Shown: positions 1 to 8,544, counted from the stretch's first letter. The stretch: DNA of 64,000 nt from Streptomyces omiyaensis (GCF_014650895.1 NZ_BMVV01000008.1:1-64000), one strand, 5' to 3'. The notes: generated by a model from the sequence alone, not told the origin. Program-made: numbers and translations.

Positions 1-70
1 TTGATAGGCCGGATGTGGAAGCCCAGTAATGGGTGGAGCTGACCGGTACTAATAGGCCGAGGGCTTGTCC
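1..70 (+). rRNA. 23S ribosomal RNA, 3' end (partial)
   Basis: The window opens inside the last bases of a 23S rRNA. The stretch with GGTACTAATAGGCCGAGG is the conserved actinobacterial 3' end, followed at once by non-ribosomal spacer and a 5S gene. The exact mature 3' end is estimated from memory of Streptomyces 23S ends near GGGCTTGTCC. The spacer at 71-176 holds no gene and is probably processed. Confidence 0.9.
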
Positions 71-176
71 TCAGTTGCTCGCGTCCACTGTGTTAGTTCT
101 GAAGCAACGAACAGTTGCTGGTTTCTTGAGCTAGAACACAACTACAGAGTGTGCTTGTTCGCTCGAAACCGATAGG

Positions 177-295
177 GTTTCGGTGGTCATAGCGTTAGGG
201 AAACGCCCGGTTACATTCCGAACCCGGAAGCTAAGCCTTTCAGCGCCGATGGTACTGCAGGGGGGACCCTGTGGGAGAGTAGGACACCGCCGAAC
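177..295 (+). rRNA. rrf: 5S ribosomal RNA
   Basis: The sequence begins GTTTCGGTGGTCATAGCG and contains the internal CCGAACCCGGAAGCTAAG block that is diagnostic of bacterial 5S rRNA. It ends with a segment complementary to its 5' end (ACACCGCCGAA). The length of about 119 nt is normal. Its place about 105 nt after the 23S end and just before a strong terminator marks the end of an rrn operon transcribed left to right. The ends are good to a few bases. Confidence 0.95.
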
Positions 296-303
296 AATTC
301 TTC

Positions 304-356
304 AGGACCCCTGGTCCCAGCGTTCACGCTGGGACCAGGGGTCCTTTTGTTTTTTG
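304..356 (+). terminator. rrn operon intrinsic terminator
   Basis: A perfect 19-bp stem (304-322 with 327-345) and a TTCA loop are followed by a T-rich run up to 356. T-rich tails are uncommon at terminators in such GC-rich genomes, and this one sits 8 nt after 5S rRNA, so it is a confident intrinsic terminator closing the ribosomal operon. Confidence 0.95.
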
Positions 357-433
357 CTCGACTTTTTCCGAGGCGCGGCCGGGTGCCGGCTGCGCGAGAA
401 TGACTGCAGTACCCGAAGACAGGAGTCACACCG

Positions 434-2494
434 ATGTCCACCAACTCTCCCGACGACCGTCCGGAGCGCGAGCCGCGTCGCAGGGACGGTGCCGGTGGCG
501 ACCGGGGCGGCTTCCGTGGGCCGCGCCGTGACGACAACCGGGGTGGCGGTGGCTACCGTCGCGACGACAACCGCGGAGGCGGCGGCTACCGCCGTGACGA
601 CCGCGGAGGCGACAGCCGTGGTGGCGACCAGCGGGGCGGCGGCGGTGGCTTCCGCCGTGACGACCGTGGTGGCGACAACCGCGGTGGCGGCTTCCGTCGG
701 GACGACAACCGTGGTGGCGGCGGTGGCTTCCGCCGCGACGACCGTGGTGGCGACCAGCGGGGCGGTGGCTTCCGCCGTGACGACCGTGGTGGCGACCAGC
801 GTGGTGGCGGTTTCCGTCGGGACGACCGGCGTGACGAGCGTCCGTCGTCGTTCCGTCGTGACGACCGTCCCTCCTTCCCGCGCGACGACCGCGGCGGCGA
901 CAACCGCGGCGGTGGCTTCCGCCGCGACGACCGCGGCGGCGACCGCCGTGACGACCAGCGCGGTGGCGGCTTCCGTCGTGATGACAACCGTGGTGGCGGC
1001 GGTGGCTTCCGCCGTGACGACCGCGGTGGCGACCAGCGTGGTGGCGGTTTCCGTCGGGACGACCGGCGTGACGAGCGTCCGTCGTCGTTCCGCCGTGACG
1101 ACCATCCCTCCTTCCCGCGCGACGACCGCCGCGACGACCGCCGCGACGACCGCCGTGACGACCAGCGCGGTGGCGGCTTCCGTCGGGACGACAACCGTGG
1201 TGGCGGCGGTGGCTTCCGCCGTGACGACCGGGGCGGCGACAACCGCGGTGGCGGTTTCCGCCGCGACGACCGTGGTGGCGACCAGCGTGGCGGCGGTTTC
1301 CGTCGTGACGATCGCGGTGGCGACCAGCGTGGCGGCGGTTTCCGTCGGGACGACCGGCGTGACGAGCGTCCCTCGTCGTTCCGTCGTGACGACCGTCCCT
1401 CCTTCCCGCGCGACGACCGCCGCGACGACCGCGGCGGCGACCGCCGTGACGACCAGCGTGGTGGCGGTTTCCGTCGGGACGACCGGCGTGACGAGCGTCC
1501 GTCGTCGTTCCGCCGCGACGACAACCGGGGCGGCGGCGGTGGCTTCCGCCGCGACGACAGCCGCGGCGGAGGCTACCGGGGTCGTGACGACCGGGGTGGC
1601 GACCGCGGTGGGTACCGGGGCCGTGACGACCGGGGCGGCTACGGGCGCCGTGACGACCGCGGGGACCGCGAGCGGAGCGACCGCGCGCCCATCAAGCGCC
1701 TGCCGATCCCGCCGGAGGTCACCGGTGAGGAGATCGACCCCGATGTGCGCCAGGAGCTGCTGAGCCTGCCCAAGGGCCTGGCCGACGACGTGGCCCGCAA
1801 CCTGGTCATGGTCGCGCAGCTGATCGACGAGGACCCGGAGAAGGCCTACGGCTACTCCCGGGTCGCGCTGCGGCTCGCCTCGCGCGTCGCCGCCGTCCGC
1901 GAGGCCGCCGGCTTCGCCGCGTACGCCAACCAGAAGTACTCCGAGGCGCTGGCCGAGTTCCGTGCCGCCCGCCGGATGAGCGGTGGCGTCGACCTGTGGC
2001 CCGTCATGGCCGACTGCGAGCGCGGCCTCGGCCGGCCCGAGCGGGCGCTGGCCATGGCCGGCGAGCCCGAGGTGCAGAAGCTCGACAAGGCCGGACAGGT
2101 CGAGATGCGGCTCGTCGCCGCCGGCGCCCGCCGGGACATGGGGCAGCTCGACGCCGCCATCGTGACCCTGCAGAGCCCCGAGCTGGCGTCCAGCGCCAAC
2201 CACCCGTGGACCGCGCGCCTGCGGTACGCCTACGCCGACGCCCTCCTCGCCGCCGGGCGGGAGCAGGAGGCGCGCGAGTGGTTCGCCAAGGCCCTGGAGG
2301 CCGACAAGGACGGCGCCACCGACGCCTCCGACCGCCTCGCCGAGCTCGACGGGGTCGAGTTCGTCGACGCCTTCGACGAGTCGGACGAGGCCGCGGAGGC
2401 CGCGGAGGCCGCCGAGGCGAACGAGGCCGACCTCGACGACGATGACGAGGACGACATCGACGACGAAGAAGACGAGGACGACGACCGGGTCTGA
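434..2494 (+). CDS. TPR protein with long Arg/Asp/Gly repeat N-terminus
   Basis: 686 aa. ATG 434 follows an AGGAG ribosome site at 421-425. Residues 1 to about 418 are low-complexity repeats of RRDD, RGGD, RGGGF and RRDERPSSF units. They contain dozens of Arg-Asp pairs and RGG boxes, and almost no residues other than R, D, G, F, Q, N, S and P. Residues about 420-640 are helical repeats of TPR character, recognisable from alternating small and large residues such as the ALAEFRAARRM and REWFAKALEA helices. The last about 45 residues are strongly acidic (runs of D and E). RGG-type tails in other organisms bind RNA or drive condensation, and TPRs bind proteins. An RNA- or ribosome-associated scaffold is therefore an inference, encouraged only by the adjacent rRNA operon. 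No enzymatic motif is seen. Confidence 0.85.
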   Translation: MSTNSPDDRPEREPRRRDGAGGDRGGFRGPRRDDNRGGGGYRRDDNRGGGGYRRDDRGGDSRGGDQRGGGGGFRRDDRGGDNRGGGFRRDDNRGGGGGFRRDDRGGDQRGGGFRRDDRGGDQRGGGFRRDDRRDERPSSFRRDDRPSFPRDDRGGDNRGGGFRRDDRGGDRRDDQRGGGFRRDDNRGGGGGFRRDDRGGDQRGGGFRRDDRRDERPSSFRRDDHPSFPRDDRRDDRRDDRRDDQRGGGFRRDDNRGGGGGFRRDDRGGDNRGGGFRRDDRGGDQRGGGFRRDDRGGDQRGGGFRRDDRRDERPSSFRRDDRPSFPRDDRRDDRGGDRRDDQRGGGFRRDDRRDERPSSFRRDDNRGGGGGFRRDDSRGGGYRGRDDRGGDRGGYRGRDDRGGYGRRDDRGDRERSDRAPIKRLPIPPEVTGEEIDPDVRQELLSLPKGLADDVARNLVMVAQLIDEDPEKAYGYSRVALRLASRVAAVREAAGFAAYANQKYSEALAEFRAARRMSGGVDLWPVMADCERGLGRPERALAMAGEPEVQKLDKAGQVEMRLVAAGARRDMGQLDAAIVTLQSPELASSANHPWTARLRYAYADALLAAGREQEAREWFAKALEADKDGATDASDRLAELDGVEFVDAFDESDEAAEAAEAAEANEADLDDDDEDDIDDEEDEDDDRV
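524..1676 (+). repeat. In-frame tandem repeats coding RRDD/RGG units
   Basis: About 1.15 kb of imperfect direct repeats inside the preceding gene. The base-level unit is roughly CCGTGACGACCGTGGTGGCG with variants. Longer blocks, such as the one coding RRDERPSSFRRDD, recur near 830, 1065, 1360 and 1490. The repeats create long open frames on the opposite strand and in other frames, which are by-products. Copy number is likely to vary between strains and is a spot where short-read assemblies may collapse. Confidence 0.9.
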
Positions 2495-2510
2495 GGTCGC
2501 GTGACGTGAG

Positions 2511-2543
2511 AAGAGGGCGGCACCCGGGAGGTGCCGCCCTCTT
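2511..2543. terminator. Bidirectional terminator hairpin
   Basis: A 14-bp perfect stem (2511-2524 with 2530-2543) and a 5-nt loop, bordered by AA on one side and TTT on the other. It lies between the convergent TPR gene and DUF1015 gene, so it can serve both. Confidence 0.85.
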
Positions 2544-2556
2544 TCCGTCTCCGCCG

Positions 2557-3849
2557 TCAGTCGAGGGCGAGGCTGCGCAGGACCAGGCCCGTCGCCGGCT
2601 TGGGGCCGAACGAGGTGGACTTGCGGGGCATCGTGACGCCCTGGCGGGCCAGGTCGCGGACGACCTCCTCGCGCACCGGGTGCATCAGGACCGCCGTGCC
2701 GCCGCGGCGCTCCGCCTGGGCCACGGCCGCCGGCGTGTCGTGGATGTAGGCGATGTCCTCGGGGGCGTCCGGGACGTGCCACACGTGCTCCAGGAGCGTG
2801 GAGTGGAGGACCGTCGCGTCCAGGGTCCGCCAGGCCTCCGGGCGGTCCGCGCGGACCGTGCGGGCCAGCAGGGCCGGGTCCGGGCGGTCCAGGAGGTGGA
2901 AGGCGCCGTCGCCGGCGAGGAGGAAGGCGTTGCCCTCGGCGGCGGCCTCGGCCAGGGCCTCCAGGGCCTCCTCCAGGGGGCGCTCGACGCGGCGCACCCG
3001 GAAGGCGTCGCCGACGGCGTCGAGGGCGTCCGCCACCGGCAGCCGGCTCAGCAGACGGTGGATCGCGCGGACCCGCAGCGGATAGCGGACGGTGTCGATG
3101 AGGAGGACCAGCCCCTGGTTCCAGGGGCCGGGGGAGGGATGCTCGTCGCGGAGGCGCAGATAGGTCGCCCAGCGGTGGTGCCCGTCGGCGATCAGCGCCT
3201 GGTGGCGGACGAGTTCCGCCGTGACCGCCGCCTGCTCGGCGGGGTCGGTGACCGCCCACAGGCGGTGGTGGAAACCGTCCTCGGTCGTCGTCGCCAGCAG
3301 CGGCTCGCGCAGCACCGCGCGCTCCACGACCGCGTCCGCGCCGTCGCCGGTCCCCGGGTAGGTGAGGAGCAGCGGCTCCAGATTGGCGGCCGTCGTGCGC
3401 ATCAGGGCGGCCCGGTCCTCCACCACGTGCGGCATGACGTCCTCGTGCGGGAGGACCACGCCCTCGTCGGGCGTGGTCAGTTCGAGGGCGCCGATGATGC
3501 CGCGCTGGAGGATCCCGTCGCCCCGCTGCTCGTACACGTACAGCGCGGGGGCCGGGTCCGGGGCGAGGACGCCGTCGGCCAGCCAGCGGTCCAAGGTGAC
3601 CGCCGCCTTGCGGTGGCGGGTGCCCGCCGTGACCGCCTGGGGGAGGATCAACCGGACGATGTTGTGCGGATCGGCGGATTCCAGATGGAGCAGTCCGTCA
3701 GGTCGTACGACGACGTCGTAGGGCGGGGAGGTGACGGCCGCGAGGCTGCCGACCCGCTCGGGGACGTACCGGATGCCGCGGAACGGATGCAGACGCAGCC
3801 CCGCGGTGTCGGCGCGGACGTCGCTGGCCGCGTGACCTGAGGAGTTCAT
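2557..3849 (-). CDS. DUF1015 family protein
   Basis: 430 aa, start ATG at 3849, preceded by only a weak purine-rich site. The N-terminal LHPFRGIRYVPERVG and SPPYDVV segments, a central AxGHHRWATYLRLRDE block and the C-terminal MPRKSTSFGPKP ending are the hallmarks of the DUF1015 (COG4198) family, and the length is typical. The biochemical role of this family is not established to my knowledge. It is transcribed divergently from the HAD phosphatase gene across about 84 bp. Reading the frame further upstream would give a much longer protein, but that part overlaps the HAD gene antisense and is not credible. Confidence 0.9.
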   Translation of the reverse strand: MNSSGHAASDVRADTAGLRLHPFRGIRYVPERVGSLAAVTSPPYDVVVRPDGLLHLESADPHNIVRLILPQAVTAGTRHRKAAVTLDRWLADGVLAPDPAPALYVYEQRGDGILQRGIIGALELTTPDEGVVLPHEDVMPHVVEDRAALMRTTAANLEPLLLTYPGTGDGADAVVERAVLREPLLATTTEDGFHHRLWAVTDPAEQAAVTAELVRHQALIADGHHRWATYLRLRDEHPSPGPWNQGLVLLIDTVRYPLRVRAIHRLLSRLPVADALDAVGDAFRVRRVERPLEEALEALAEAAAEGNAFLLAGDGAFHLLDRPDPALLARTVRADRPEAWRTLDATVLHSTLLEHVWHVPDAPEDIAYIHDTPAAVAQAERRGGTAVLMHPVREEVVRDLARQGVTMPRKSTSFGPKPATGLVLRSLALD

Positions 3850-3933
3850 CTCGTCATCGTAGGCGCGCGGCGGGGATGAGCGATGATCGGGGGAGCGGGG
3901 ACGTACCGGTGGCGAGTTGAGGAGCGGGTGGTC

Positions 3934-5004
3934 ATGGCGCGAGACGGCCAGGAGCGGCGGACGGAACGGAGCCGGCCCGGCGGCAGCGCGGTCGCGCTGA
4001 GCACGGCGTACGACACGGCGCTGCTCGACCTCGACGGGGTCGTGTACTTCGCGGGCGGGGCGGCGATCCCGTACGCCGTCGAGGCGCTCGTGGCGGCACG
4101 GGACGGCGGGATGCGGCTCGCGTACGTGACGAACAACGCGCTGCGGACGCCGGACGCGGTGGCCGCGCACCTCACCGAGCTGGGGGTGCCGGCGGCCCCC
4201 GGCGACGTCGTCACCTCGGCGCAGGCCGTGGCGCGGCTCGTCGCCGAGGACGTGCCCGCGGGATCCCCGGTGCTCGTCGTGGGCGGCGAGGGGCTGCGGG
4301 TGGCGCTGCGCGAGCGGGGGCTCGTGCCGGTGGAGTCGGCCGACGACGGGCCGGTGGCCGTCGTGCAGGGGTACGGCGGCCCGGACATGGGGTGGGGGCG
4401 GTTCGCGGAGGCGGCGTACGCGATCGGGCGGGGCGTGCCCTGGTACGCGTCCAACACCGACCTGACGATCCCGGGCGCGCGCGGGATCGGGCCCGGGAAC
4501 GGGGCCGCCGTCGAGGTCGTGCGGATCGCCACCGGCGGACGGGCCGAGCCGAAGGTCGCCGGCAAGCCGCAGCCGCCGATGCACCGGGAGACCGTGCTGC
4601 GGACGGGGGCCGAGCGGCCCCTGGTCGTCGGGGACCGGCTGGACACCGACATCGAGGGCGCGTTCAACGGCGGGGTCGACTCGCTGCTGGTGCTGACCGG
4701 GGTCACCGACGCGGCGGCGCTGCTGGCGGCCGTGCCGGAGCACCGGCCGACGTACGTGGCGGCGGATCTGCGAGGGCTGCTGACCGGTCAGCCGGAGGTC
4801 GAGGCGGACGGTGCCGGCGGCTTCCGGTGCGGCGGGTGGCGGGCCTCGGCGAGCGGGGACGCGCTGGTGCTGGAGGGCGGGGAGCCCGGGGGGCCGGACG
4901 TGCTGGACGGGGTGCGGGCGCTCTGCGGGGCGGCGTGGACCCGTGCCGGGTCCGGGGCGTGCGGGCTGGACGCGGGGAAGGCGCTCGCGCGGCTCGGGCT
5001 GTAG
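3934..5004 (+). CDS. HAD-superfamily hydrolase, NagD-like (class IIA)
   Basis: 356 aa. ATG 3934 is chosen because AGGAG at 3920-3924 lies 9 nt upstream; an in-frame GTG at 3928 is too close. Motif I is DLDG (D32, D34), with TNN as motif II. Lys of PKVAGKPQ near K207-K211 and GDRLDTDIEG near 233-242 give motifs III and IV. The HAD-IIA cap and overall layout match 4-nitrophenyl phosphatase, phosphoglycolate phosphatase and NagD-type enzymes that dephosphorylate small sugar or nucleotide phosphates. The substrate cannot be told. The C-terminal about 80 residues beyond the core are Streptomyces-like and poorly defined. It is a divergent partner of the DUF1015 gene. Confidence 0.88.
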   Translation: MARDGQERRTERSRPGGSAVALSTAYDTALLDLDGVVYFAGGAAIPYAVEALVAARDGGMRLAYVTNNALRTPDAVAAHLTELGVPAAPGDVVTSAQAVARLVAEDVPAGSPVLVVGGEGLRVALRERGLVPVESADDGPVAVVQGYGGPDMGWGRFAEAAYAIGRGVPWYASNTDLTIPGARGIGPGNGAAVEVVRIATGGRAEPKVAGKPQPPMHRETVLRTGAERPLVVGDRLDTDIEGAFNGGVDSLLVLTGVTDAAALLAAVPEHRPTYVAADLRGLLTGQPEVEADGAGGFRCGGWRASASGDALVLEGGEPGGPDVLDGVRALCGAAWTRAGSGACGLDAGKALARLGL

Positions 5005-5064
5005 GGCCCGGACGGGGTGCCGGTGGTCCGTGCGGGCCGGGGCCACCGACCCCGCCGAGGGATA

Positions 5065-5083
5065 ATTGGGTAGGCTAACCTAA
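5065..5083 (+). promoter_or_regulatory. Iron box (DmdR/DtxR-type operator)
   Basis: ATTGGGTAGGCTAACCTAA matches 15 of 19 positions of the actinobacterial iron box consensus TTAGGTTAGGCTCACCTAA; the right half is nearly perfect. It ends 4 nt before the first permease start. With Fe2+, a DmdR1/IdeR-like repressor would block transcription of the importer. The matching is by eye; the regulator gene is not in this window. Confidence 0.8.
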
Positions 5084-5087
5084 CCGG

Positions 5088-6143
5088 GTGTTGGTCGAGA
5101 GTCCCTCCCGAACGAGCGCGGAGCCGGCGAAGTCCGAGCGGTCCCCGAGGCGCCGGAATTCCGTGCGCGCCCTCGGACTGCTGGCGGCCGTCGGCGTCCT
5201 GCTGCTTGTCTGTGTCCTCAGCATCATGATCGGTGCCAAGCCGGTGCCGATCGGCGACGTGTGGCACGGGCTGTTCCACGACAGCGGCGTCGGCAACGAC
5301 GTCGTCATCCACGACGTGCGCCTGCCGCGCACCCTGCTCGGGCTGCTCGTCGGCCTGGCGCTCGGCCTGGCCGGCGCGGTGATGCAGGGGCTGACCCGCA
5401 ACCCGCTGGCGGAGCCCGGACTGCTCGGGGTGAACGCGGGCGCGGCCGCCGCCGTGGTGTCGGCCATCGCCTTCCTCGGCGTCAGCGACGTCCGGGACTA
5501 CGTGTGGTTCGCCTTCGCCGGCGCCGCCGTCGTCTCCGTCGTCGTGTACGTGCTCGGCGGCAGCCGCGGCGCCACCCCGGTGCGGCTCGCGCTCGCCGGC
5601 ACGGCCGCCACCGCCGCCCTCTACGGCTTCGTCAACGCCGTCCAGCTGCTCAACTCGGCCGCCCTCGACCGGCTCCGCTTCTGGACCGTCGGCTCGCTGG
5701 CCTCGGCCGACATGGAGACCGTCGGCCGGGTCGCGCCGTTCATCCTGGTCGGCGCGGTGCTGGCGCTGACGATCGCCCGGCCGCTCAACGCCATGGAGAT
5801 GGGCGACGACTCGGCCCGCGCGCTCGGCGTCGGCATCAACCGGACCCGGATCACCGCCATGCTGGCCGTCACGCTGCTGTGCGGGGCCGCGACCGCCGCC
5901 TGCGGTCCGATCGTCTTCCTCGGCCTGATGGTGCCGTACATGGTCCGCGCGATCACCGGTCCCGACATGCGGTGGATCCTGCCGTACGCGGCCGTGCTCG
6001 CGCCCGTGCTGCTGCTCGGCTCCGACGTCCTCGGCCGGGTCGTCGTCCGGCCCGCCGAACTCCAGGTCGGCATCGTGACGGCCCTCGTCGGCGGGCCCGT
6101 CTTCATCCGCCTCGTACGCCGCAAGAGGATGGCCCAGCTGTGA
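5088..6143 (+). CDS. Iron-siderophore ABC transporter permease (FecCD)
   Basis: 351 aa from GTG 5088. After a basic N-terminus come about ten hydrophobic segments. Family signatures include RLPRTLLGLLVGLALGLAGA, the motif GLTRNPLAEPGLLGVNAGAA and a C-terminal GPIVFLGLMVPYMVRAITG coupling-loop region, all typical of BtuC/FecCD permeases. No Shine-Dalgarno is visible: the iron box lies directly upstream, so the mRNA may be leaderless or start very close to the GTG. It overlaps the second permease by 4 bp. Heterodimeric permease pairs like this carry hydroxamate or catecholate ferri-siderophores. The binding lipoprotein is not encoded here. Confidence 0.93.
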   Translation: MLVESPSRTSAEPAKSERSPRRRNSVRALGLLAAVGVLLLVCVLSIMIGAKPVPIGDVWHGLFHDSGVGNDVVIHDVRLPRTLLGLLVGLALGLAGAVMQGLTRNPLAEPGLLGVNAGAAAAVVSAIAFLGVSDVRDYVWFAFAGAAVVSVVVYVLGGSRGATPVRLALAGTAATAALYGFVNAVQLLNSAALDRLRFWTVGSLASADMETVGRVAPFILVGAVLALTIARPLNAMEMGDDSARALGVGINRTRITAMLAVTLLCGAATAACGPIVFLGLMVPYMVRAITGPDMRWILPYAAVLAPVLLLGSDVLGRVVVRPAELQVGIVTALVGGPVFIRLVRRKRMAQL

Positions 6144-7174
6144 CCACCAAGACCCTGCGGACCGGCACCGGGCTCTCCCTGCGGTTCGAGCCGCGGGCGG
6201 CGCTCTGCGGCCTCGGGCTGATCCTGCTCACCCTCGCCCTCGGCACCGTCCTGGTCGGCACCGGCGACTTCCCGATGACGCCGGGCGAGGTCGTCGACAC
6301 GCTGCTCGGGCGGGGGACCGCCGTCCAGGAGTTCGCCGTGATGGAGCTGCGGCTCCCGCGGGTCCTCGTCGCGATCCTCGTCGGCGGCGCGCTCGCCCTG
6401 GGCGGGGCGGTCTTCCAGTCGGTCTCCCGCAACCCGCTCGGCAGCCCGGACGTCATCGGCTTCGGCCAGGGCGCCACCGTCGGCGCGCTCGTCGTCATCG
6501 TCCTCTTCCAGGGCAGCGCGGTCGCCACCGCCCTCGGCGCGGTCGCCGGCGGTGTCGTCACCGGCGCCGCGATCTACCTGCTCGCCTGGAAGCGGGGCGT
6601 GCACGGCTACCGGCTGGTGCTCGTCGGCATCGGCGCCGCCGCCATGCTGACCTCCGTCATCCACTACCTCATCACCAAGGCCAACCTGGTGGACGCCACC
6701 CGCGCCACCGTGTGGATGACCGGCTCCCTCGACGGACGCGACTGGACCCAGTTCTGGCCGCTGCTCGCCGTCTGCTGCGTGCTCGTGCCGCTGGTCCTCG
6801 GCCACGGGCGGGCGCTGCGGATGCTGGAGATGGGCGACGACGCCGCGTACGCGCTCGGCGTGAAGGTCGAGCGCACCCGGATCGTCCTCATGGCCTCCGC
6901 CGTGCTGCTCGTCGCCGTCGCCACCTCGGCGGCCGGGCCGATCGTCTTCGTCTCGCTGAGCGCCCCCCAGCTGGCCCGCCGGCTCACCCGCGCACCCGGC
7001 CCCAACCTGGCGGTCTCCGCCGTCATGGGCTCCGCGCTGCTGCTGGGCGCCGACTGGATCGCCGGGAACGCCTTCGGCGACCGCCACCTGCCCGTCGGCG
7101 TCATCACCGGCATCCTGGGCGGCTGCTACCTGCTCTGGCTGCTCGTCAGCGAGCGCAAGGCGGGCAGGCTGTGA
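6140..7174 (+). CDS. Iron-siderophore ABC transporter permease (FecCD), second subunit
   Basis: 344 aa. GTG 6140 overlaps the upstream stop (GTGA), giving translational coupling. The same frame stays open far upstream, but that part is the shadow of the first permease. Signatures include ELRLPRVLVAILVGGALALGG, SRNPLGSPDVIGFGQGATVG and GPIVFVSLSAPQLARRL. About ten membrane spans are expected. It is paralogous to its neighbour, with which it should form the membrane channel. Confidence 0.93.
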   Translation: MTTKTLRTGTGLSLRFEPRAALCGLGLILLTLALGTVLVGTGDFPMTPGEVVDTLLGRGTAVQEFAVMELRLPRVLVAILVGGALALGGAVFQSVSRNPLGSPDVIGFGQGATVGALVVIVLFQGSAVATALGAVAGGVVTGAAIYLLAWKRGVHGYRLVLVGIGAAAMLTSVIHYLITKANLVDATRATVWMTGSLDGRDWTQFWPLLAVCCVLVPLVLGHGRALRMLEMGDDAAYALGVKVERTRIVLMASAVLLVAVATSAAGPIVFVSLSAPQLARRLTRAPGPNLAVSAVMGSALLLGADWIAGNAFGDRHLPVGVITGILGGCYLLWLLVSERKAGRL

Positions 7175-7254
7175 CCCCGGACCCCCGCCCGGACCGGGCC
7201 CCCGCCCCGCCCCCGCACCCGCACGCACCCGCCCAGGACAACAGGAGCACGCCC

Positions 7255-8112
7255 ATGAGCGATCGGCAGCAGCAGCGCCTCGCGGCCGAGTCGGTCACCC
7301 TCGCCTACGAGCAGCGGGTCATCGCCCGCGACCTGTCGGTCGAGATCCCCGACCACTCCTTCACCGTCATCGTCGGCCCCAACGCCTGCGGCAAGTCCAC
7401 GCTGCTGCGGGCGCTCTCCCGGATGCTGAAGCCGACCCAGGGCCGGGTCCTCCTCGACGGGCAGTCGATCCACTCGCTGCCGGCGAAGAAGGTCGCCCGG
7501 ACCCTCGGACTGCTGCCGCAGTCGTCCCTCGCGCCCGACGGCATCACCGTCGCCGACCTCGTCGCCCGCGGCCGCTACCCGCACCAGGGACTGCTGCGCC
7601 AGTGGTCGCCCGAGGACGAGCGGATCGTCCGGGAGTCGATGGAGTCGACCGGTGTCGCCGAGCTCGCCGACCGCTTCGTCGACGAGCTCTCCGGCGGCCA
7701 GCGCCAGCGCGTGTGGATCGCCATGGCCCTCGCCCAGCAGACCCCGCTGCTGCTGCTCGACGAGCCGACCACGTACCTCGACATCCAGCACCAGATCGAC
7801 GTCCTCGACCTCTGCGCCGAGCTGCACGAGACGCAGGGCCGGACGCTCGTCGCCGTCCTGCACGACCTCAACCACGCCGCCCGGTACGCCACCCACCTCA
7901 TCGCGGTGCGCGGCGGCGAGGTGGTCGCCGAGGGCCCGCCGTCGGAGGTGGTGACCGCCGAGTTGGTCGAGCGGGTCTTCGGGGTGCGCTGCCAGGTCAT
8001 CGACGACCCGGAGACGGGCACGCCGCTCGTCGTCCCGGCCGGGCGGCAGGCGCGGCCCCGGCGGAACGCCGCCGCGCAGGAACCCGCGCAGCAGCCCGCG
8101 CTGCGGAAGTGA
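7255..8112 (+). CDS. Iron-siderophore ABC transporter ATP-binding protein (FecE/FhuC type)
   Basis: 285 aa. ATG 7255 has CAGGAG 7 nt upstream; an in-frame GTG at 7171 overlapping the previous stop is possible but would add a low-complexity Pro/His leader. Walker A is GPNACGKST (41-49), the ABC signature LSGGQRQR begins at 145, and Walker B is LLLLDEPTTYLD (165-176). The FecE-like H-loop context VLHDLNHAARYATH is present. It energises the two upstream permeases. The C-terminal tail is Arg/Ala/Gln-rich and probably disordered. Confidence 0.95.
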   Translation: MSDRQQQRLAAESVTLAYEQRVIARDLSVEIPDHSFTVIVGPNACGKSTLLRALSRMLKPTQGRVLLDGQSIHSLPAKKVARTLGLLPQSSLAPDGITVADLVARGRYPHQGLLRQWSPEDERIVRESMESTGVAELADRFVDELSGGQRQRVWIAMALAQQTPLLLLDEPTTYLDIQHQIDVLDLCAELHETQGRTLVAVLHDLNHAARYATHLIAVRGGEVVAEGPPSEVVTAELVERVFGVRCQVIDDPETGTPLVVPAGRQARPRRNAAAQEPAQQPALRK

Positions 8113-8160
8113 GAGCGGGGCCGCGGCGGGGCCGGAGAGGCGACCGCGGCCGCCGCGGGC

Positions 8161-8508
8161 CTACAGGAGCGAGCGCAGCCGCAGCAGGTCGCGGAAGCCG
8201 GCCTCCAGCCTGACCCGGCCGGAGGCCCAGGCCTTCGCGAAGTTCAGCCCGCCGTCGACCATCGCGACCAGGTCGTCGCCGGTCATCGCGAGACGGATCT
8301 GCGCCTTCGACGGCGGCGGGCCCGTCACCGTCGACTCCACGACCATCCGGCCGCCCGCGAGCCTGCCCGTGAAGGTCGTGTCGAGGTCGGTGAGGTGGCA
8401 GCTCAGGGTGCGGTCGAGCCCGGCCGCGCCCCGCACGTCGCCGTCCGCCCCCGCGAGCCGGTCCGCCAGTCTGTCGAGTGCGCCGCGGCACTCCGTGATC
8501 GTCGCCAT
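8161..8508 (-). CDS. SCP2 sterol-binding domain-like protein
   Basis: 115 aa, ATG at 8508. The C-terminal half, with TVTGPPPSKAQIRLAMTGDDLVAMVDGGLNFAKAWASGRVRLEG-like pattern, matches the SCP2 sterol-carrier fold: hydrophobic strands, then an amphipathic helix near FAKAWASGRV. Such small actinobacterial SCP2 proteins probably hold a lipid or acyl ligand, but the true ligand is unknown. The gene runs opposite to the importer and to tlyA, with only 42 bp to the divergent start at 8551. No good ribosome site is visible. Confidence 0.8.
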   Translation of the reverse strand: MATITECRGALDRLADRLAGADGDVRGAAGLDRTLSCHLTDLDTTFTGRLAGGRMVVESTVTGPPPSKAQIRLAMTGDDLVAMVDGGLNFAKAWASGRVRLEAGFRDLLRLRSLL

Positions 8509-8513
8509 CGCCG

Positions 8514-8544
8514 TCGACCGTACCCCAGGGCTTCGCGATAGCGT
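8514..8544 (+). promoter_or_regulatory. Putative promoter of the tlyA-nadK-recN operon
   Basis: TCGACC (8514-8519) and TAGCGT (8539-8544) form a -35/-10 pair with 19-bp spacing. The -10 hexamer fits the streptomycete TANNNT rule and ends 6 nt before ATG 8551, where no Shine-Dalgarno is seen. A leaderless transcript is therefore likely. This is inferred by eye. Confidence 0.45.

Noticed and set aside
524-1676. CRISPR-like direct repeats
   Set aside because: Repeats are in frame, of variable length, coding RRDD/RGG units, with no uniform repeat-spacer alternation.
302-3259. A 985-residue open frame on the minus strand across the RRDD repeat gene
   Set aside because: It is antisense to the repeats; its Val/Thr/Ala/Pro monotony comes from the repeat DNA. 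The real minus-strand gene (DUF1015) uses another frame and starts at 3849.
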